Source of the DNA: Pseudomonas palleroniana
GTDB lineage: Bacteria > Pseudomonadota > Gammaproteobacteria > Pseudomonadales > Pseudomonadaceae
Direction: 5' to 3'
Length of the DNA: 64,000 nt
Assembly: GCF_003031675.1 (NCBI RefSeq)
Contig: NZ_PYWX01000087.1
Coordinates: 1-64,000 of the forward strand
Shown here: positions 34,154-43,300 of the stretch, in pieces
How the letters are laid out: each line of letters opens with the position of its first letter
How positions within the stretch are numbered: the stretch's first letter is position 1
Notes under the pieces: generated by a model
What the model was told of the DNA's origin: nothing
Database searches by the model: none
What the model saw: the letters and a program-made list of their open reading frames with translations, nothing else
Program-made: the position numbers and the translations under genes

Positions 34154-35272
34154 TTAAACCAGGATCAGGTTATCGCGGTGAACCAGTTCCGGTTCGGCCA
34201 TGTAACCCAATAGTCCGACAATCGCGTCAGACGATTGCCCAATGATTTTCTGCGCTTCCAGCGCGCTGTAGTTGGCCAGGCCGCGGGCGATCTCACGGCC
34301 GTCCGGCGCAACGCACACGACCATCTCGCCACGGCGGAAACTGCCTTGCACCAGCTTGACGCCCACCGGCAGCAGGCTCTTGTTGCCTTGAGACAAGGCC
34401 GACACAGCGCCATCGTCCAGCACCAGGGTGCCACGGGTTTGCAGATGGCCGGCCAGCCACTGTTTGCGCGCAGCCAGCATGCCGCGCTCCGGCGACAGCA
34501 GCGTACCGATGCGTTCACCGGCCTTGAGGCGGTCCAGCACACGCTCCAGGCGCCCGCCGACGATAATGGTGTGCGCACCGGAACGCGCAGCCAGGCGTGC
34601 GGCACGCAGCTTGGTCTGCATGCCACCACGGCCCAGGGCGCCACCGACGCTGCCGGCCACGGCGTCCAGGGCCGGATCATCGGCACGGGCTTCGTAGATC
34701 AATTGCGCGTCGGGGTTATTGCGCGGGTCGGCGTCGAACATGCCGTCGCGGTCGGTGAGGATCACCAGCAGGTCGGCTTCCACCAGGTTGGCTACCAGGG
34801 CGGCCAGGGTGTCGTTGTCGCCGAAGCGGATTTCGTCGGTGACCACCGTGTCGTTTTCATTGATCACCGGGATGACCTTGAGCTCCACCAGCGCACGCAG
34901 GGTACTGCGGGCGTTGAGATAGCGCTTGCGGTCGGACAGGTCGTCGTGGGTCAGCAGGACCTGCGCGGTGTGGCGGCCGTGCTCGGCGAAGCTGGATTCC
35001 CAGGCTTGCACCAGGCCCATCTGGCCAATGGCGGCGGCGGCTTGCAGTTCGTGCATCGCGCTGGGTCGCGCGGTCCAGCCGAGGCGGCTCATCCCGGCGG
35101 CAACCGCCCCGGACGACACCAGCACCAACTCGACACCGGCCTCATGCAAGGCCACCATTTGCTCGACCCAGACGCTCATGGCTGCGCGATCGAGCCCCTT
35201 GCCATCCGCCGTCAGCAACGCACTGCCGATCTTCACGACCCAGCGCTGCGCACCTGTCACTTTGCTCCGCAT
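34154..35272 (-). CDS. proB: Glutamate 5-kinase ProB
   Basis: ProB phosphorylates glutamate in the first step of proline synthesis. The start is the second of two adjacent ATG codons at 35272, giving 372 residues as in P. aeruginosa. Kinase motifs RWVVKIGSALL, VSSGAVAAGM and FGDNDTLAALVA are present, and a C-terminal PUA domain (residues ~275-372) follows. It lies between obgE and creA, the normal Pseudomonas order. Proline feedback inhibition is expected of the family. Confidence 0.95.
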   Translation of the reverse strand: MRSKVTGAQRWVVKIGSALLTADGKGLDRAAMSVWVEQMVALHEAGVELVLVSSGAVAAGMSRLGWTARPSAMHELQAAAAIGQMGLVQAWESSFAEHGRHTAQVLLTHDDLSDRKRYLNARSTLRALVELKVIPVINENDTVVTDEIRFGDNDTLAALVANLVEADLLVILTDRDGMFDADPRNNPDAQLIYEARADDPALDAVAGSVGGALGRGGMQTKLRAARLAARSGAHTIIVGGRLERVLDRLKAGERIGTLLSPERGMLAARKQWLAGHLQTRGTLVLDDGAVSALSQGNKSLLPVGVKLVQGSFRRGEMVVCVAPDGREIARGLANYSALEAQKIIGQSSDAIVGLLGYMAEPELVHRDNLILV

Positions 35273-35383
35273 CATCTTCAACCTTAAAGTGAGGGCCGCG
35301 CGACCCAGCGCCGCCCATAACGTTATACCCGGATACCAAAACGCCGCTCTATAAGGAGCGGCGTTCAAGTTTATCGCAACGAA

Positions 35384-36607
35384 TCAGTCGCGCACGTAAA
35401 TGATTTCCGGGCCATCTTCATCATCCACGTCTTCTTCGTCCCAATCATCGTCGCCGATGTCATGGACCGACTTCACGCCGCTGCGGCGCAGGGCACGCTG
35501 GTCATCCAGGGCCTGCAGCTGAGCACGGGCTTCGTCTTCGATGCGCTGGTCGAGCTCGGCCAGTTCGGCCTTGTACACCGGGTCGGCCGCCAGGCGGTCG
35601 GCGCGGTCTTCCAGGTAGCGCATGATGTCGCGGGTCAGGCGCTCGGTGCCTTCTTTGGCGATGGCCGAGATCACATAGACCGGGCCTTCCCACTCCAGGC
35701 GGTCGACGATTTCCTTGACGCGGGCCTCGTGTTCTTCTTCGAGGATCTGATCGCACTTGTTCAGTACCAGCCAGCGATCACGCTCAGCCAGGGACGGGCT
35801 GAACTTGGTCAACTCGTTGACGATCACTTCAGCGGCGTCCGGCGCGCTGGTGTCATCCAGCGGGGCCATGTCGACCAGATGCAGCAGCAAACGGGTACGC
35901 GACAAGTGCTTGAGGAAGCGGATGCCCAGGCCCGCGCCATCGGAAGCACCTTCGATCAGGCCGGGAATGTCGGCGATCACGAAGCTTTTCCAACGGTCGA
36001 CGCTGACCACGCCCAGGTTCGGCACCAGGGTGGTGAACGGGTAGTCGGCGACTTTCGGCTTGGCCGCCGAGACCGAGCGGATGAAGGTACTTTTACCGGC
36101 GTTCGGCAGGCCCAGCAGGCCCACGTCGGCAAGTACTTTCATTTCCAGCTTCAGGTCACGCTGCTCGCCCGGCTTGCCCGGTGTGGTCTGGCGCGGCGCA
36201 CGGTTGGTACTGGACTTGAATCGGGTGTTACCCAGACCGTGCCAGCCGCCCTGCACAACCATCAGCTTCTGGCCGGCCTTGGTCAGGTCGCCAATCACTT
36301 CCTGGGTCGCGGAGTCGATGATCGTGGTGCCGACCGGTACGCGCAGTACCAGGTCCTCGCCTTTTTTACCGGTGCAGTCGGTGCTGCCGCCGTTGGAGCC
36401 ACGCTCGGCGTCGAAGTGCCGGGTGTAACGGTAGTCGACCAGGGTGTTGAGGTTTTCGTCGGCCATCATGTAGATGGAACCGCCGTCACCGCCATCACCG
36501 CCGTTGGGGCCACCGTTTTCGATGAATTTTTCGCGACGGAAACTCATGCAACCGTTACCGCCGTCGCCTGCTTTTACTCGGATGGAAACTTCATCAACGA
36601 ACTTCAT
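35384..36607 (-). CDS. obgE: GTPase ObgE/CgtA
   Basis: This essential ribosome-associated GTPase takes part in 50S assembly and the stringent response. The 407-residue protein has the glycine-rich Obg domain (residues 1-158), then the G domain with G1 GLPNAGKSTF, G3 DIPGLIEGA and G4 NKCD. An acidic C-terminal tail (residues ~380-407) rich in Asp and Glu is typical. It follows rplU and rpmA on the same strand, after their terminator. Confidence 0.96.
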   Translation of the reverse strand: MKFVDEVSIRVKAGDGGNGCMSFRREKFIENGGPNGGDGGDGGSIYMMADENLNTLVDYRYTRHFDAERGSNGGSTDCTGKKGEDLVLRVPVGTTIIDSATQEVIGDLTKAGQKLMVVQGGWHGLGNTRFKSSTNRAPRQTTPGKPGEQRDLKLEMKVLADVGLLGLPNAGKSTFIRSVSAAKPKVADYPFTTLVPNLGVVSVDRWKSFVIADIPGLIEGASDGAGLGIRFLKHLSRTRLLLHLVDMAPLDDTSAPDAAEVIVNELTKFSPSLAERDRWLVLNKCDQILEEEHEARVKEIVDRLEWEGPVYVISAIAKEGTERLTRDIMRYLEDRADRLAADPVYKAELAELDQRIEDEARAQLQALDDQRALRRSGVKSVHDIGDDDWDEEDVDDEDGPEIIYVRD

Positions 36608-36757
36608 AACAAAACGCCTCTCGCCTCTTGGACGAGCTTAAGAAACCAAGACATAAGACTCTTGCAAAAATGAGCGCAGCGACCTCAAGCAACGACCGCA
36701 ATTCCTGCTGCTCTCGCCCATTACAAACAGCTTTGCAAGAGACTCACTCCACAAACG

Positions 36758-36786
36758 AAAAAGCCCCGTCGCAAGACAGGGCTTTT
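36758..36786 (-). terminator. Terminator after rpmA
   Basis: AAAAAGCCCCGT and ACAGGGCTTTT form a hairpin with loop CGCAAG and a T-run on the minus strand. It is 16 bases past the rpmA stop and separates the ribosomal genes from obgE, with likely partial read-through. Confidence 0.8.
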
Positions 36787-36801
36787 CCAGCGATCTCGCG
36801 A

Positions 36802-37059
36802 TTAAGCTGCGACAACGCTCACGTAACGGCGGTTGAAAGCGCCTTTTACTTCAAACTTGATCACGCCTTCGATTTTCGCGAAGAGGGTGTGATCTTTACC
36901 CATGCCTACACCGTAACCGGCGTGGAATTGGGTGCCGCGCTGACGCACGATGATGTTGCCCGGAATGATTTTCTGGCCGCCATACATCTTCACGCCAAGG
37001 CGTTTGGCTTCTGAGTCGCGACCGTTACGGGTACTACCACCAGCTTTTTTGTGTGCCAT
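36802..37059 (-). CDS. rpmA: 50S ribosomal protein L27
   Basis: L27 is an 85-residue large-subunit protein near the peptidyl-transferase centre. The N-terminus AHKKAGGSTRNGRDSEAKRLGVK and the motif GNIIVRQRGTQFHAGYGVGMG are diagnostic. It follows rplU by 34 bases in the conserved rplU-rpmA-obgE order. Confidence 0.97.
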   Translation of the reverse strand: MAHKKAGGSTRNGRDSEAKRLGVKMYGGQKIIPGNIIVRQRGTQFHAGYGVGMGKDHTLFAKIEGVIKFEVKGAFNRRYVSVVAA

Positions 37060-37093
37060 GAGTCAATTCTCCTAGTGAGGAATTAGGCTGAAA

Positions 37094-37408
37094 TTAAGCC
37101 TGAATACCGGTGATTTTGATCTCGGTGTACCACTGGCGGTGGCCCATACGCTTCATGTGGTGCTTACGACGACGGAACTTGATGATGCGGACTTTATCGT
37201 GACGACCTTGGGAGATCACTTCAGCCACAACGGTAGCGCCAGCAACAACTGGAGCGCCGATGTTCACGTCATCGCCATTGGCGACCAACAGAACGCGATC
37301 AAAAGTAACGGATTCGCCGGTAGCGATTTCCAATTTTTCGATCTTCAGGTATTCACCTGGGGCGACCTTGTATTGCTTGCCACCAGTAACAATTACTGCG
37401 TACGACAT
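37094..37408 (-). CDS. rplU: 50S ribosomal protein L21
   Basis: L21 is a 104-residue large-subunit protein. MSYAVIVTGGKQYKV at the N-terminus and the basic RRRKHHMKRMGHRQ stretch near the end are diagnostic. The start at 37408 has GGAGAA upstream. A longer upstream frame extension is not used. It is the first gene of rplU-rpmA, divergent from ispB. Confidence 0.97.
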   Translation of the reverse strand: MSYAVIVTGGKQYKVAPGEYLKIEKLEIATGESVTFDRVLLVANGDDVNIGAPVVAGATVVAEVISQGRHDKVRIIKFRRRKHHMKRMGHRQWYTEIKITGIQA

Positions 37409-37586
37409 GGTATTTCTCCGATAATCCTGCTCACCCAGCTCTTTATAAGAAGAGGTATTGGCTGGCATGGCTGCATGGGATGGACGTCCCGAATGCAATT
37501 GCGTAAGGCAGGTGCTGCCCAGGAAGTTCAGGGTGCGCGATTGTACGCAAGCTATAGAGGCCTTGCAAGTGGCCGTCCATCGCGCC

Positions 37587-37615
37587 TTGACACTGCGGGG
37601 TCAGGGTCCTAGCAT
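37587..37615 (+). promoter_or_regulatory. Sigma-70 promoter of ispB
   Basis: TTGACA (37587-37592) and TAGCAT (37610-37615) are separated by 17 bases. The start of transcription would be about 25 bases upstream of the ispB start codon, giving a short leader. Confidence 0.65.
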
Positions 37616-37647
37616 GCCGCGCAACCCTTCTGGAGCGACTGTCGCTG

Positions 37648-38616
37648 ATGCAACCCCAAGCTTTCTACCGCGCGGTCGCGGACGATTTTAGCGCCGTCGA
37701 CGGCATCATCAAGCAGCAGCTGACGTCTAAAGTGCCGCTGGTCTCCAAAATTGGCGACTACATTACGTCGGCGGGCGGTAAACGCCTGCGTCCTTTATTA
37801 GTGTTGCTGTGCGGCAAGGCCCTGGGCCGCCAAGGCGATGACCTGCGCCTGCTGGCAGCAACTATCGAATTCCTGCACACCGCCACCCTGCTGCATGACG
37901 ACGTGGTCGACATGTCCGGCATGCGTCGGGGTCGCGAGACCGCCAATGCCATGTGGGGCAACGCTCCCAGCGTCCTGGTGGGCGATTTCCTTTACTCACG
38001 CTCGTTCGAAATGATGGTCGAACTGGGTTCGATGCCCGTGATGAAAATTCTTTCACAAGCCACGCGCATCATCGCCGAAGGCGAAGTATTGCAGCTGTCG
38101 AAGGTCCGCGACGCCAGCACCACCGAAGAAACCTACATGGAAGTCATTCGCGGCAAAACCGCGATGCTCTTCGAAGCTTCGACCCATAGCGCAGCCGCCC
38201 TGTGTGGCGCGACCGCCGCACAGGCTGAAGCCCTGCGCACCTTTGGCGACCACCTGGGCGTGGCGTTCCAACTGGTGGATGACCTGCTCGACTACCGTGG
38301 CGACGCAGAAACCCTGGGCAAGAACGTCGGCGACGACCTGGCCGAAGGCAAACCGACCCTGCCGCTGATCTACACCATGCGTGAAGGCACCCCGGAACAG
38401 GCTGCGCTGGTACGCAAGGCGATCCAGAAAGGCGGGATCGAAGACCTGGAAGCCATCCGTGCAGCCGTTGAAGCCTCCGGCTCCCTGGATTACACCGCGC
38501 AACTGGCGCGCGACTTCGCGGCCCGTGCCATCGCGTGCCTGGAAGCCCTGCCGGCCAGCGAATACCGGGACGCCCTGGTCGAACTGAGTGAGTTCGCGGT
38601 CGCGCGTACACACTGA
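37648..38616 (+). CDS. ispB: Octaprenyl/nonaprenyl diphosphate synthase IspB
   Basis: This long-chain trans-prenyltransferase makes the ubiquinone side chain. The 322-residue protein has the two aspartate-rich motifs DDVVD (from D84) and DDLLD (from D211). The GKRLRP region near residue 44 is also typical. It is divergent from rplU, as is usual in Pseudomonas, and has its own promoter. Chain length (probably nine units) is inferred from the genus. Confidence 0.95.
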   Translation: MQPQAFYRAVADDFSAVDGIIKQQLTSKVPLVSKIGDYITSAGGKRLRPLLVLLCGKALGRQGDDLRLLAATIEFLHTATLLHDDVVDMSGMRRGRETANAMWGNAPSVLVGDFLYSRSFEMMVELGSMPVMKILSQATRIIAEGEVLQLSKVRDASTTEETYMEVIRGKTAMLFEASTHSAAALCGATAAQAEALRTFGDHLGVAFQLVDDLLDYRGDAETLGKNVGDDLAEGKPTLPLIYTMREGTPEQAALVRKAIQKGGIEDLEAIRAAVEASGSLDYTAQLARDFAARAIACLEALPASEYRDALVELSEFAVARTH

Positions 38617-38626
38617 AATACCTGCA

Positions 38627-38649
38627 TGTGGGAGCCCCCCTCCCACATT
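38627..38649. repeat. Short REP-like hairpin after ispB
   Basis: TGTGGGAG and CTCCCACA flank CCCCC. It is a degenerate REP unit 11 bases past the ispB stop codon and may act as its terminator. Confidence 0.6.
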
Positions 38650-38733
38650 CAAGCCTATTACCAATTCCCGCCCCTGGCCCAATTCCCTATATAATGTGCG
38701 ACTTTTAGCCCTCCTGACTTTCAAGGAACTTTA

Positions 38734-39075
38734 GTGAGCACGTTGCCACCCTGCCCAAAATGCAATTCCGAATACACCTACGAAGACGGCGCCCAGCTGA
38801 TCTGCCCGGAATGCGCCCATGAGTGGTCCGTCAACGGCGAAGCCGAAGCGGCCAGCGACGAAACCGTGAAGAAAGACTCTGTGGGCAACGTCCTGCAAGA
38901 CGGCGACACCATCACCGTGATCAAGGACCTCAAGGTCAAAGGCACGTCCCTGGTGGTCAAGGTCGGCACCAAGGTCAAGAACATCCGCCTGTGCGACGGC
39001 GACCACGATATCGACTGCAAGATCGACGGCATCGGCCCGATGAAACTCAAGTCCGAATTCGTCCGCAAGGTCTGA
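38734..39075 (+). CDS. yjdM: Zinc-ribbon protein YjdM (PhnA family)
   Basis: This 113-residue protein has a zinc ribbon formed by C7, C10, C24 and C27 (CPKC and CPEC), followed by a small KOW/SH3-like domain. It begins with a GTG start codon preceded by AAGGA. The family was once called alkylphosphonate uptake protein PhnA, but no such role is established. A TATAAT-like -10 lies about 40 bases upstream. Confidence 0.88.
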   Translation: MSTLPPCPKCNSEYTYEDGAQLICPECAHEWSVNGEAEAASDETVKKDSVGNVLQDGDTITVIKDLKVKGTSLVVKVGTKVKNIRLCDGDHDIDCKIDGIGPMKLKSEFVRKV

Positions 39076-39195
39076 ATCTGCTGGGCCCATCCCGCGCCCG
39101 CCGCGGGGTGGCGTTTCGCCATCTCCTTTGACCGAACGCAACGGTCCATCCAGAAAACCCAGAAAACCGCCAATAGACACTTGCTATTCGACGAA

Positions 39196-39210
39196 TAAGA
39201 ATTATTCTCA
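39196..39210. promoter_or_regulatory. Fur box
   Basis: TAAGAATTATTCTCA is a 14-of-15 match to the palindromic core TGAGAAT-N-ATTCTCA typical of Pseudomonas Fur sites. It lies 26 bases before the start codon of the small gene at 39237, where a promoter would be expected. Confidence 0.72.
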
Positions 39211-39236
39211 TTGAAACCCATCAAGGAGAATGAACC

Positions 39237-39494
39237 ATGACTTATTTGATCGATGCCTGGCTGGACCGCCCACACCCCTACCTGCGGATTCTGCATCGGG
39301 AAACCGGTGAGGTTTGCGCAGTACTGGAAGAAGAAGCGTTGAACGAACTGCAGGATCAGGGTGACCTGGACGTCAATGGCTTGAGTTCAAGTGAACCCGG
39401 TGTGCTGAAAGAGGTGGTGAGAAACCTGTTTCTATTCTGCTATGCCCGAGCGTTGCGCCCGGCGACGGAGCTCAATGGCAAGTTCCATCCATGA
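39237..39494 (+). CDS. Small conserved Pseudomonas protein (PA4570-like)
   Basis: This 85-residue protein has no recognised domain. It resembles the small conserved protein PA4570 that lies in the same neighbourhood (rplU-ispB) in P. aeruginosa. AAGGAG precedes the start. The strong Fur box upstream suggests repression by iron. Sequence features are an acidic middle, few Cys and no membrane segment. The function is unknown, probably part of the low-iron response. Confidence 0.8.
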   Translation: MTYLIDAWLDRPHPYLRILHRETGEVCAVLEEEALNELQDQGDLDVNGLSSSEPGVLKEVVRNLFLFCYARALRPATELNGKFHP

Positions 39495-39507
39495 ACACAC
39501 CCGCAAA

Positions 39508-39541
39508 ACACTGTGGGAGCGAGCACGCTCGTTCCCACAGA
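39508..39541. repeat. REP-like hairpin between PA4570-like gene and fklB
   Basis: CTGTGGGAGCGAGC and GCTCGTTCCCACAG pair across a short loop. It sits between convergent genes, 14 bases past each stop codon, and may terminate both. Confidence 0.75.
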
Positions 39542-39554
39542 TAATCAGCAGGTC

Positions 39555-40172
39555 TTACAGAACGTCGAGCAGCTCGACGTCGAATACCAGAACGCTGTGC
39601 GGTGGAATGCTGCCAACGCCTTGAGCGCCGTAAGCCAGTTCGCTCGGCACGTACAGACGCCATTTGCTGCCGGCATTCATCAGTTGCAGGGCTTCGGTCC
39701 AGCCGGCGATCACGCCACCTACCGGGAATTCTGCAGGCTGACCGCGCTCGTAGGAACTGTCGAACACAGTGCCGTCGATCAGGGTGCCGTGGTAGTGGGT
39801 ACGTACTTGATCTTCACGGGTTGGCTTGGCGCCGGTACCGGCAGTCAGCACTTCAAATTGCAGACCGGAAGCGAGGGTGGTGATGCCATCACGCTTGGCG
39901 TTTTCCGCCAGGAATGCCAGGCCGGCGCCAGCAGCGGCTTCAGCTTTGGCAGCGGCTTCGGCTTGCATGATCTCGCGGATGACTTTGAAGCTTGCAGCCA
40001 TTTGCTCTTGGTCAACACGGCTTGGCTTACCACCGAAGGCGTCGGTCAGGCCGGCCAGGATCGCGTCCAGGCTCACGCCCGGTGGTGGGTTGTCGCGCAG
40101 TTGGTCGCCCAACTGACGGCCGATACCGTAGCTGACGCGGGTTTCGTCGGTGGACAGATTAACTTCGGACAT
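39555..40172 (-). CDS. fklB: FKBP-type peptidyl-prolyl isomerase FklB
   Basis: This is a 205-residue proline isomerase with an N-terminal FkpA/Mip-like dimerisation region (residues ~1-95) and a C-terminal FKBP domain. Segments VRTHYHGTLIDGTVFDSSYERGQPAEF and WRLYVPSELAYG are typical. The start at 40172 has GGAG. There is no signal peptide, so it is cytoplasmic. It is divergent from the large toxin-like gene. Confidence 0.92.
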   Translation of the reverse strand: MSEVNLSTDETRVSYGIGRQLGDQLRDNPPPGVSLDAILAGLTDAFGGKPSRVDQEQMAASFKVIREIMQAEAAAKAEAAAGAGLAFLAENAKRDGITTLASGLQFEVLTAGTGAKPTREDQVRTHYHGTLIDGTVFDSSYERGQPAEFPVGGVIAGWTEALQLMNAGSKWRLYVPSELAYGAQGVGSIPPHSVLVFDVELLDVL

Positions 40173-40358
40173 GAAGAGGCTCCGCTGTAGGGCCACACAG
40201 GAAAACGCCGTTTCCCGCGCCGCCCAGAACTAAAAGGGCCAGCAGACTAGCACACATGCGTCGTCTGTGATGAGCCCTGCGCACGTACCTATCTACCGCC
40301 GTCGTTCCAAGCCGGCATCTCATGCTGAGGCTCCTTCCATCACATTGGAGACGGTGCC

Positions 40359-43300
40359 ATGAGCACACCCTCTGCATCCCAACTTGAGCAACTGCATGCG
40401 CAGTTGCTTGAGATTGATCCGAGCCTGCGCAGCCAAGCCAGCAAGCCTGCCCCACCGCCCCAGGAGCTGACTGACCTGGAAAAATTGAACGCCACGCTCA
40501 AGCAAGCCAACCACACTTTCCTCGACCAGGCGCGTGCGCTCTATCAGGACCTGGCCCAAGTCGACCTCAGCCAAACCGGCGGCAAGGCGTTGTTGACCCG
40601 CCTGCGGGCCAAACTGAACGAACAGTTGCAAGACCTTGATGACACCAGCTCCGTCACCGGTCAAGGCCGTCAGACCTTCATGCGCTACGCCGCCGGCAGC
40701 ACGGCACTGGAACGGGAGGCCAGCCTCAATATCAAGGACCATCTGCTGAACCCGGTCGACCTGCGCATGCTTGAGGATTGCTCACGCGTGCCGTCGTTGC
40801 GACCAGGCATCTATGCATTGACGTTCACCTATCAGGAGCAAAGCGTCGAATTCGCCGGCGCATTTGTATTGACGCGCCAGCCGAGCCCGGTGGTCGATAG
40901 CCTGACCAGCGATGCCGCGCTCGGCCCGGTACTGCTCTTTACGCCATCGGCGGGCCTGTATGGGTTCGATACCCTGCTCGAACTCGACCAGAGCCTGAAA
41001 GCGAACATAGCCGAGCGCGGAGAAATCCTCCGGCACTTGCCGGTGCGTTATCAACACTTGGGCGTCGCCGACATCTGGCCGCTGGAGCTGCGGCCGATCG
41101 ACGACCTGCTGGTGTTCGAACACAGCTACCAGGCGCTGCTCGACAAACGTCGCCTGGACATCGACCTTGCGCTGAGCCTGGTCAATAACCCGCGCACTGA
41201 CAGTGCGCAGTTGATCGAAGAGCTGGACGCCGCTATCAGTGCGGCCCTGCCCGACCTGTCCCAGCGCCTGGCAATGCGGCGCCAGCGCCTGCTGGAGTGG
41301 GCGTTGCATAAAAGCTTGCCCGACTGGTACCGCAGCGCCGATGACGCGAAGCAAGCCAACCTGGCGGACTGCATCGTCCAGTACAACCAGGCCCGGCAGA
41401 TATTTCTCGAACTGTTCGGCTCCTGGATAACCCCTGGTGCCCTGGCCCATTACCAGTTGCTCGAACAATTGGCCGACCAGTTGGAGATCCATGACCTCGA
41501 CCCGCAGCAACTGCTCGTCACCACCCGCCGCGAAGTGGAGGATGTGGGCGCCTACGTGCAACAGCGCAGCCTGGTGGATGTCGCCCTCGCGGGTTTGCAC
41601 AGCGACGACCGTCTGCCCGGCTCAGCCTTTCTCAAGCACACCACCCTGAGCTACGCCGGCGCACCGTTGCAAGGTCGCCACGCGCACCTCACGCCACAAA
41701 GCCTGCTCGACCTGTTGCAACCGCTGGACCCGCGCCTGGAGTTTGCCGCTCAGCAGAAAAAAGCCGTGGCTACGCCCGAAATCCGCCAGGCGACCAAAGC
41801 CATGCTCGATCGACGCCTGGCACTGTTGGCCTATACCGCCAACCTGCAAGGCCACTTGAGCGCGGCCGACTATCAATTGTTTGAACAATTGCGCAGCACG
41901 CCCGGCTCGGCGCTGCGTGCGCAGACCGTGCTGCTGCATGGCGCGCAGCTCAAGGACCTGTGGCTGCTGCGCGAGAACGACGCCAACGGGCAACCCAAAC
42001 GCTTACTGCTGTGCACTCCCGACTCACCAAGGGGGCAAATGTTTATCGGCTTCAACAGCCTGCGCGAATGCCAGACGCACATTCTCGCCTGGGCGGCGGA
42101 CACGACCCGGCATAACGGAAAAACCATGGTCGACTACCTGCTGGAGCAAGTGCCACAGCGCTTTCGGCCGACCATGCGCATTGTCGCCAGCAAGCTGGGT
42201 TTTCGACCGGATGCCATGGAGCACGAGGAAGTCACCCTGGGTAAGCCCTGCACCCACAATGCCTGCCTGGACGCCATGGTTGAGCACCTGATGGCGCAAT
42301 TGATCGACGACTATGAATACAGCAGCCCGCTCTGGCTGCGTTCCGCCTCTCAAACTGAGCGCATCCGCCTGACAAGCCTCGCCGAAGATGCCGAAGGCGC
42401 CTTACGCACCTACAACGCCCGGCCGGATGCGGAGGCCAACTTCCCGACCTTTGCCGCGTATGTGCATGAGCAGGCCACCCTCAGCCTCAACAAGCTGTTG
42501 GGCCGGATGCACAACAAGGTCGACCCGGACCTGGTTTTTGCCTACACCCCCAAACCGTTGTTGGGCCAAGGGCCGAAACCTGTGTCCTACACCGAACTGT
42601 ATCGCGACGGGTACGCGGACAACGTGGGGTTTATCAACGAAGACTTTTCCAGCTCTGCGACGTTTCGTGGCCCGCCCGGTGTCGACCTGAGCGCGCTGAC
42701 CCCGCAGAAGGTCGCAGCCGCGGTAAGAGGCGTATGGATCGGCAAACGTTACACCGACCTGGTACACACGCAATTGCAGGCCGCCAACAACCCGGGCTAT
42801 ACCGAAAGGCGCAATGCCACGCTGAAGATCACCCAGTTGCAAATGCAAAATGCCGCTCTGCAATCACGTCTCGAAGGGCATATCGCCAGTGTCGACCTGA
42901 GCTGGTTGACCCAGGCGATCAGCAGCCTGGGCCAGAGCGCAGTGACCCAGCGCACCGCCTACAAAATACATCGCCTGTTTATCGACGGCAGTTGGGTCAT
43001 GGGCGTTTACCTGTTCAGCCACGCGGATAACCCGGTGCTGCTGTACACCCCGAATGCCCCGGATGGCATCAGTTTTCGTGAAGCGAAACTGTTCAACTAC
43101 CTGCTCAAGACCCTCGATGGTGCGGTGGAATATTTCTGTAGCCGCACCGCGCAGCAGTCCCAGGCACGTATCCGGGATGTACTCGAAACCGCCAAGAAGG
43201 GCCTGCCCGACGACATCAACCGCACCAGCCCCAGCCGCCCCCATTACGACAGCATCGAGCGCGTCACGCCCTTGACCGACCTGCGTCACGAGTTCTACAA

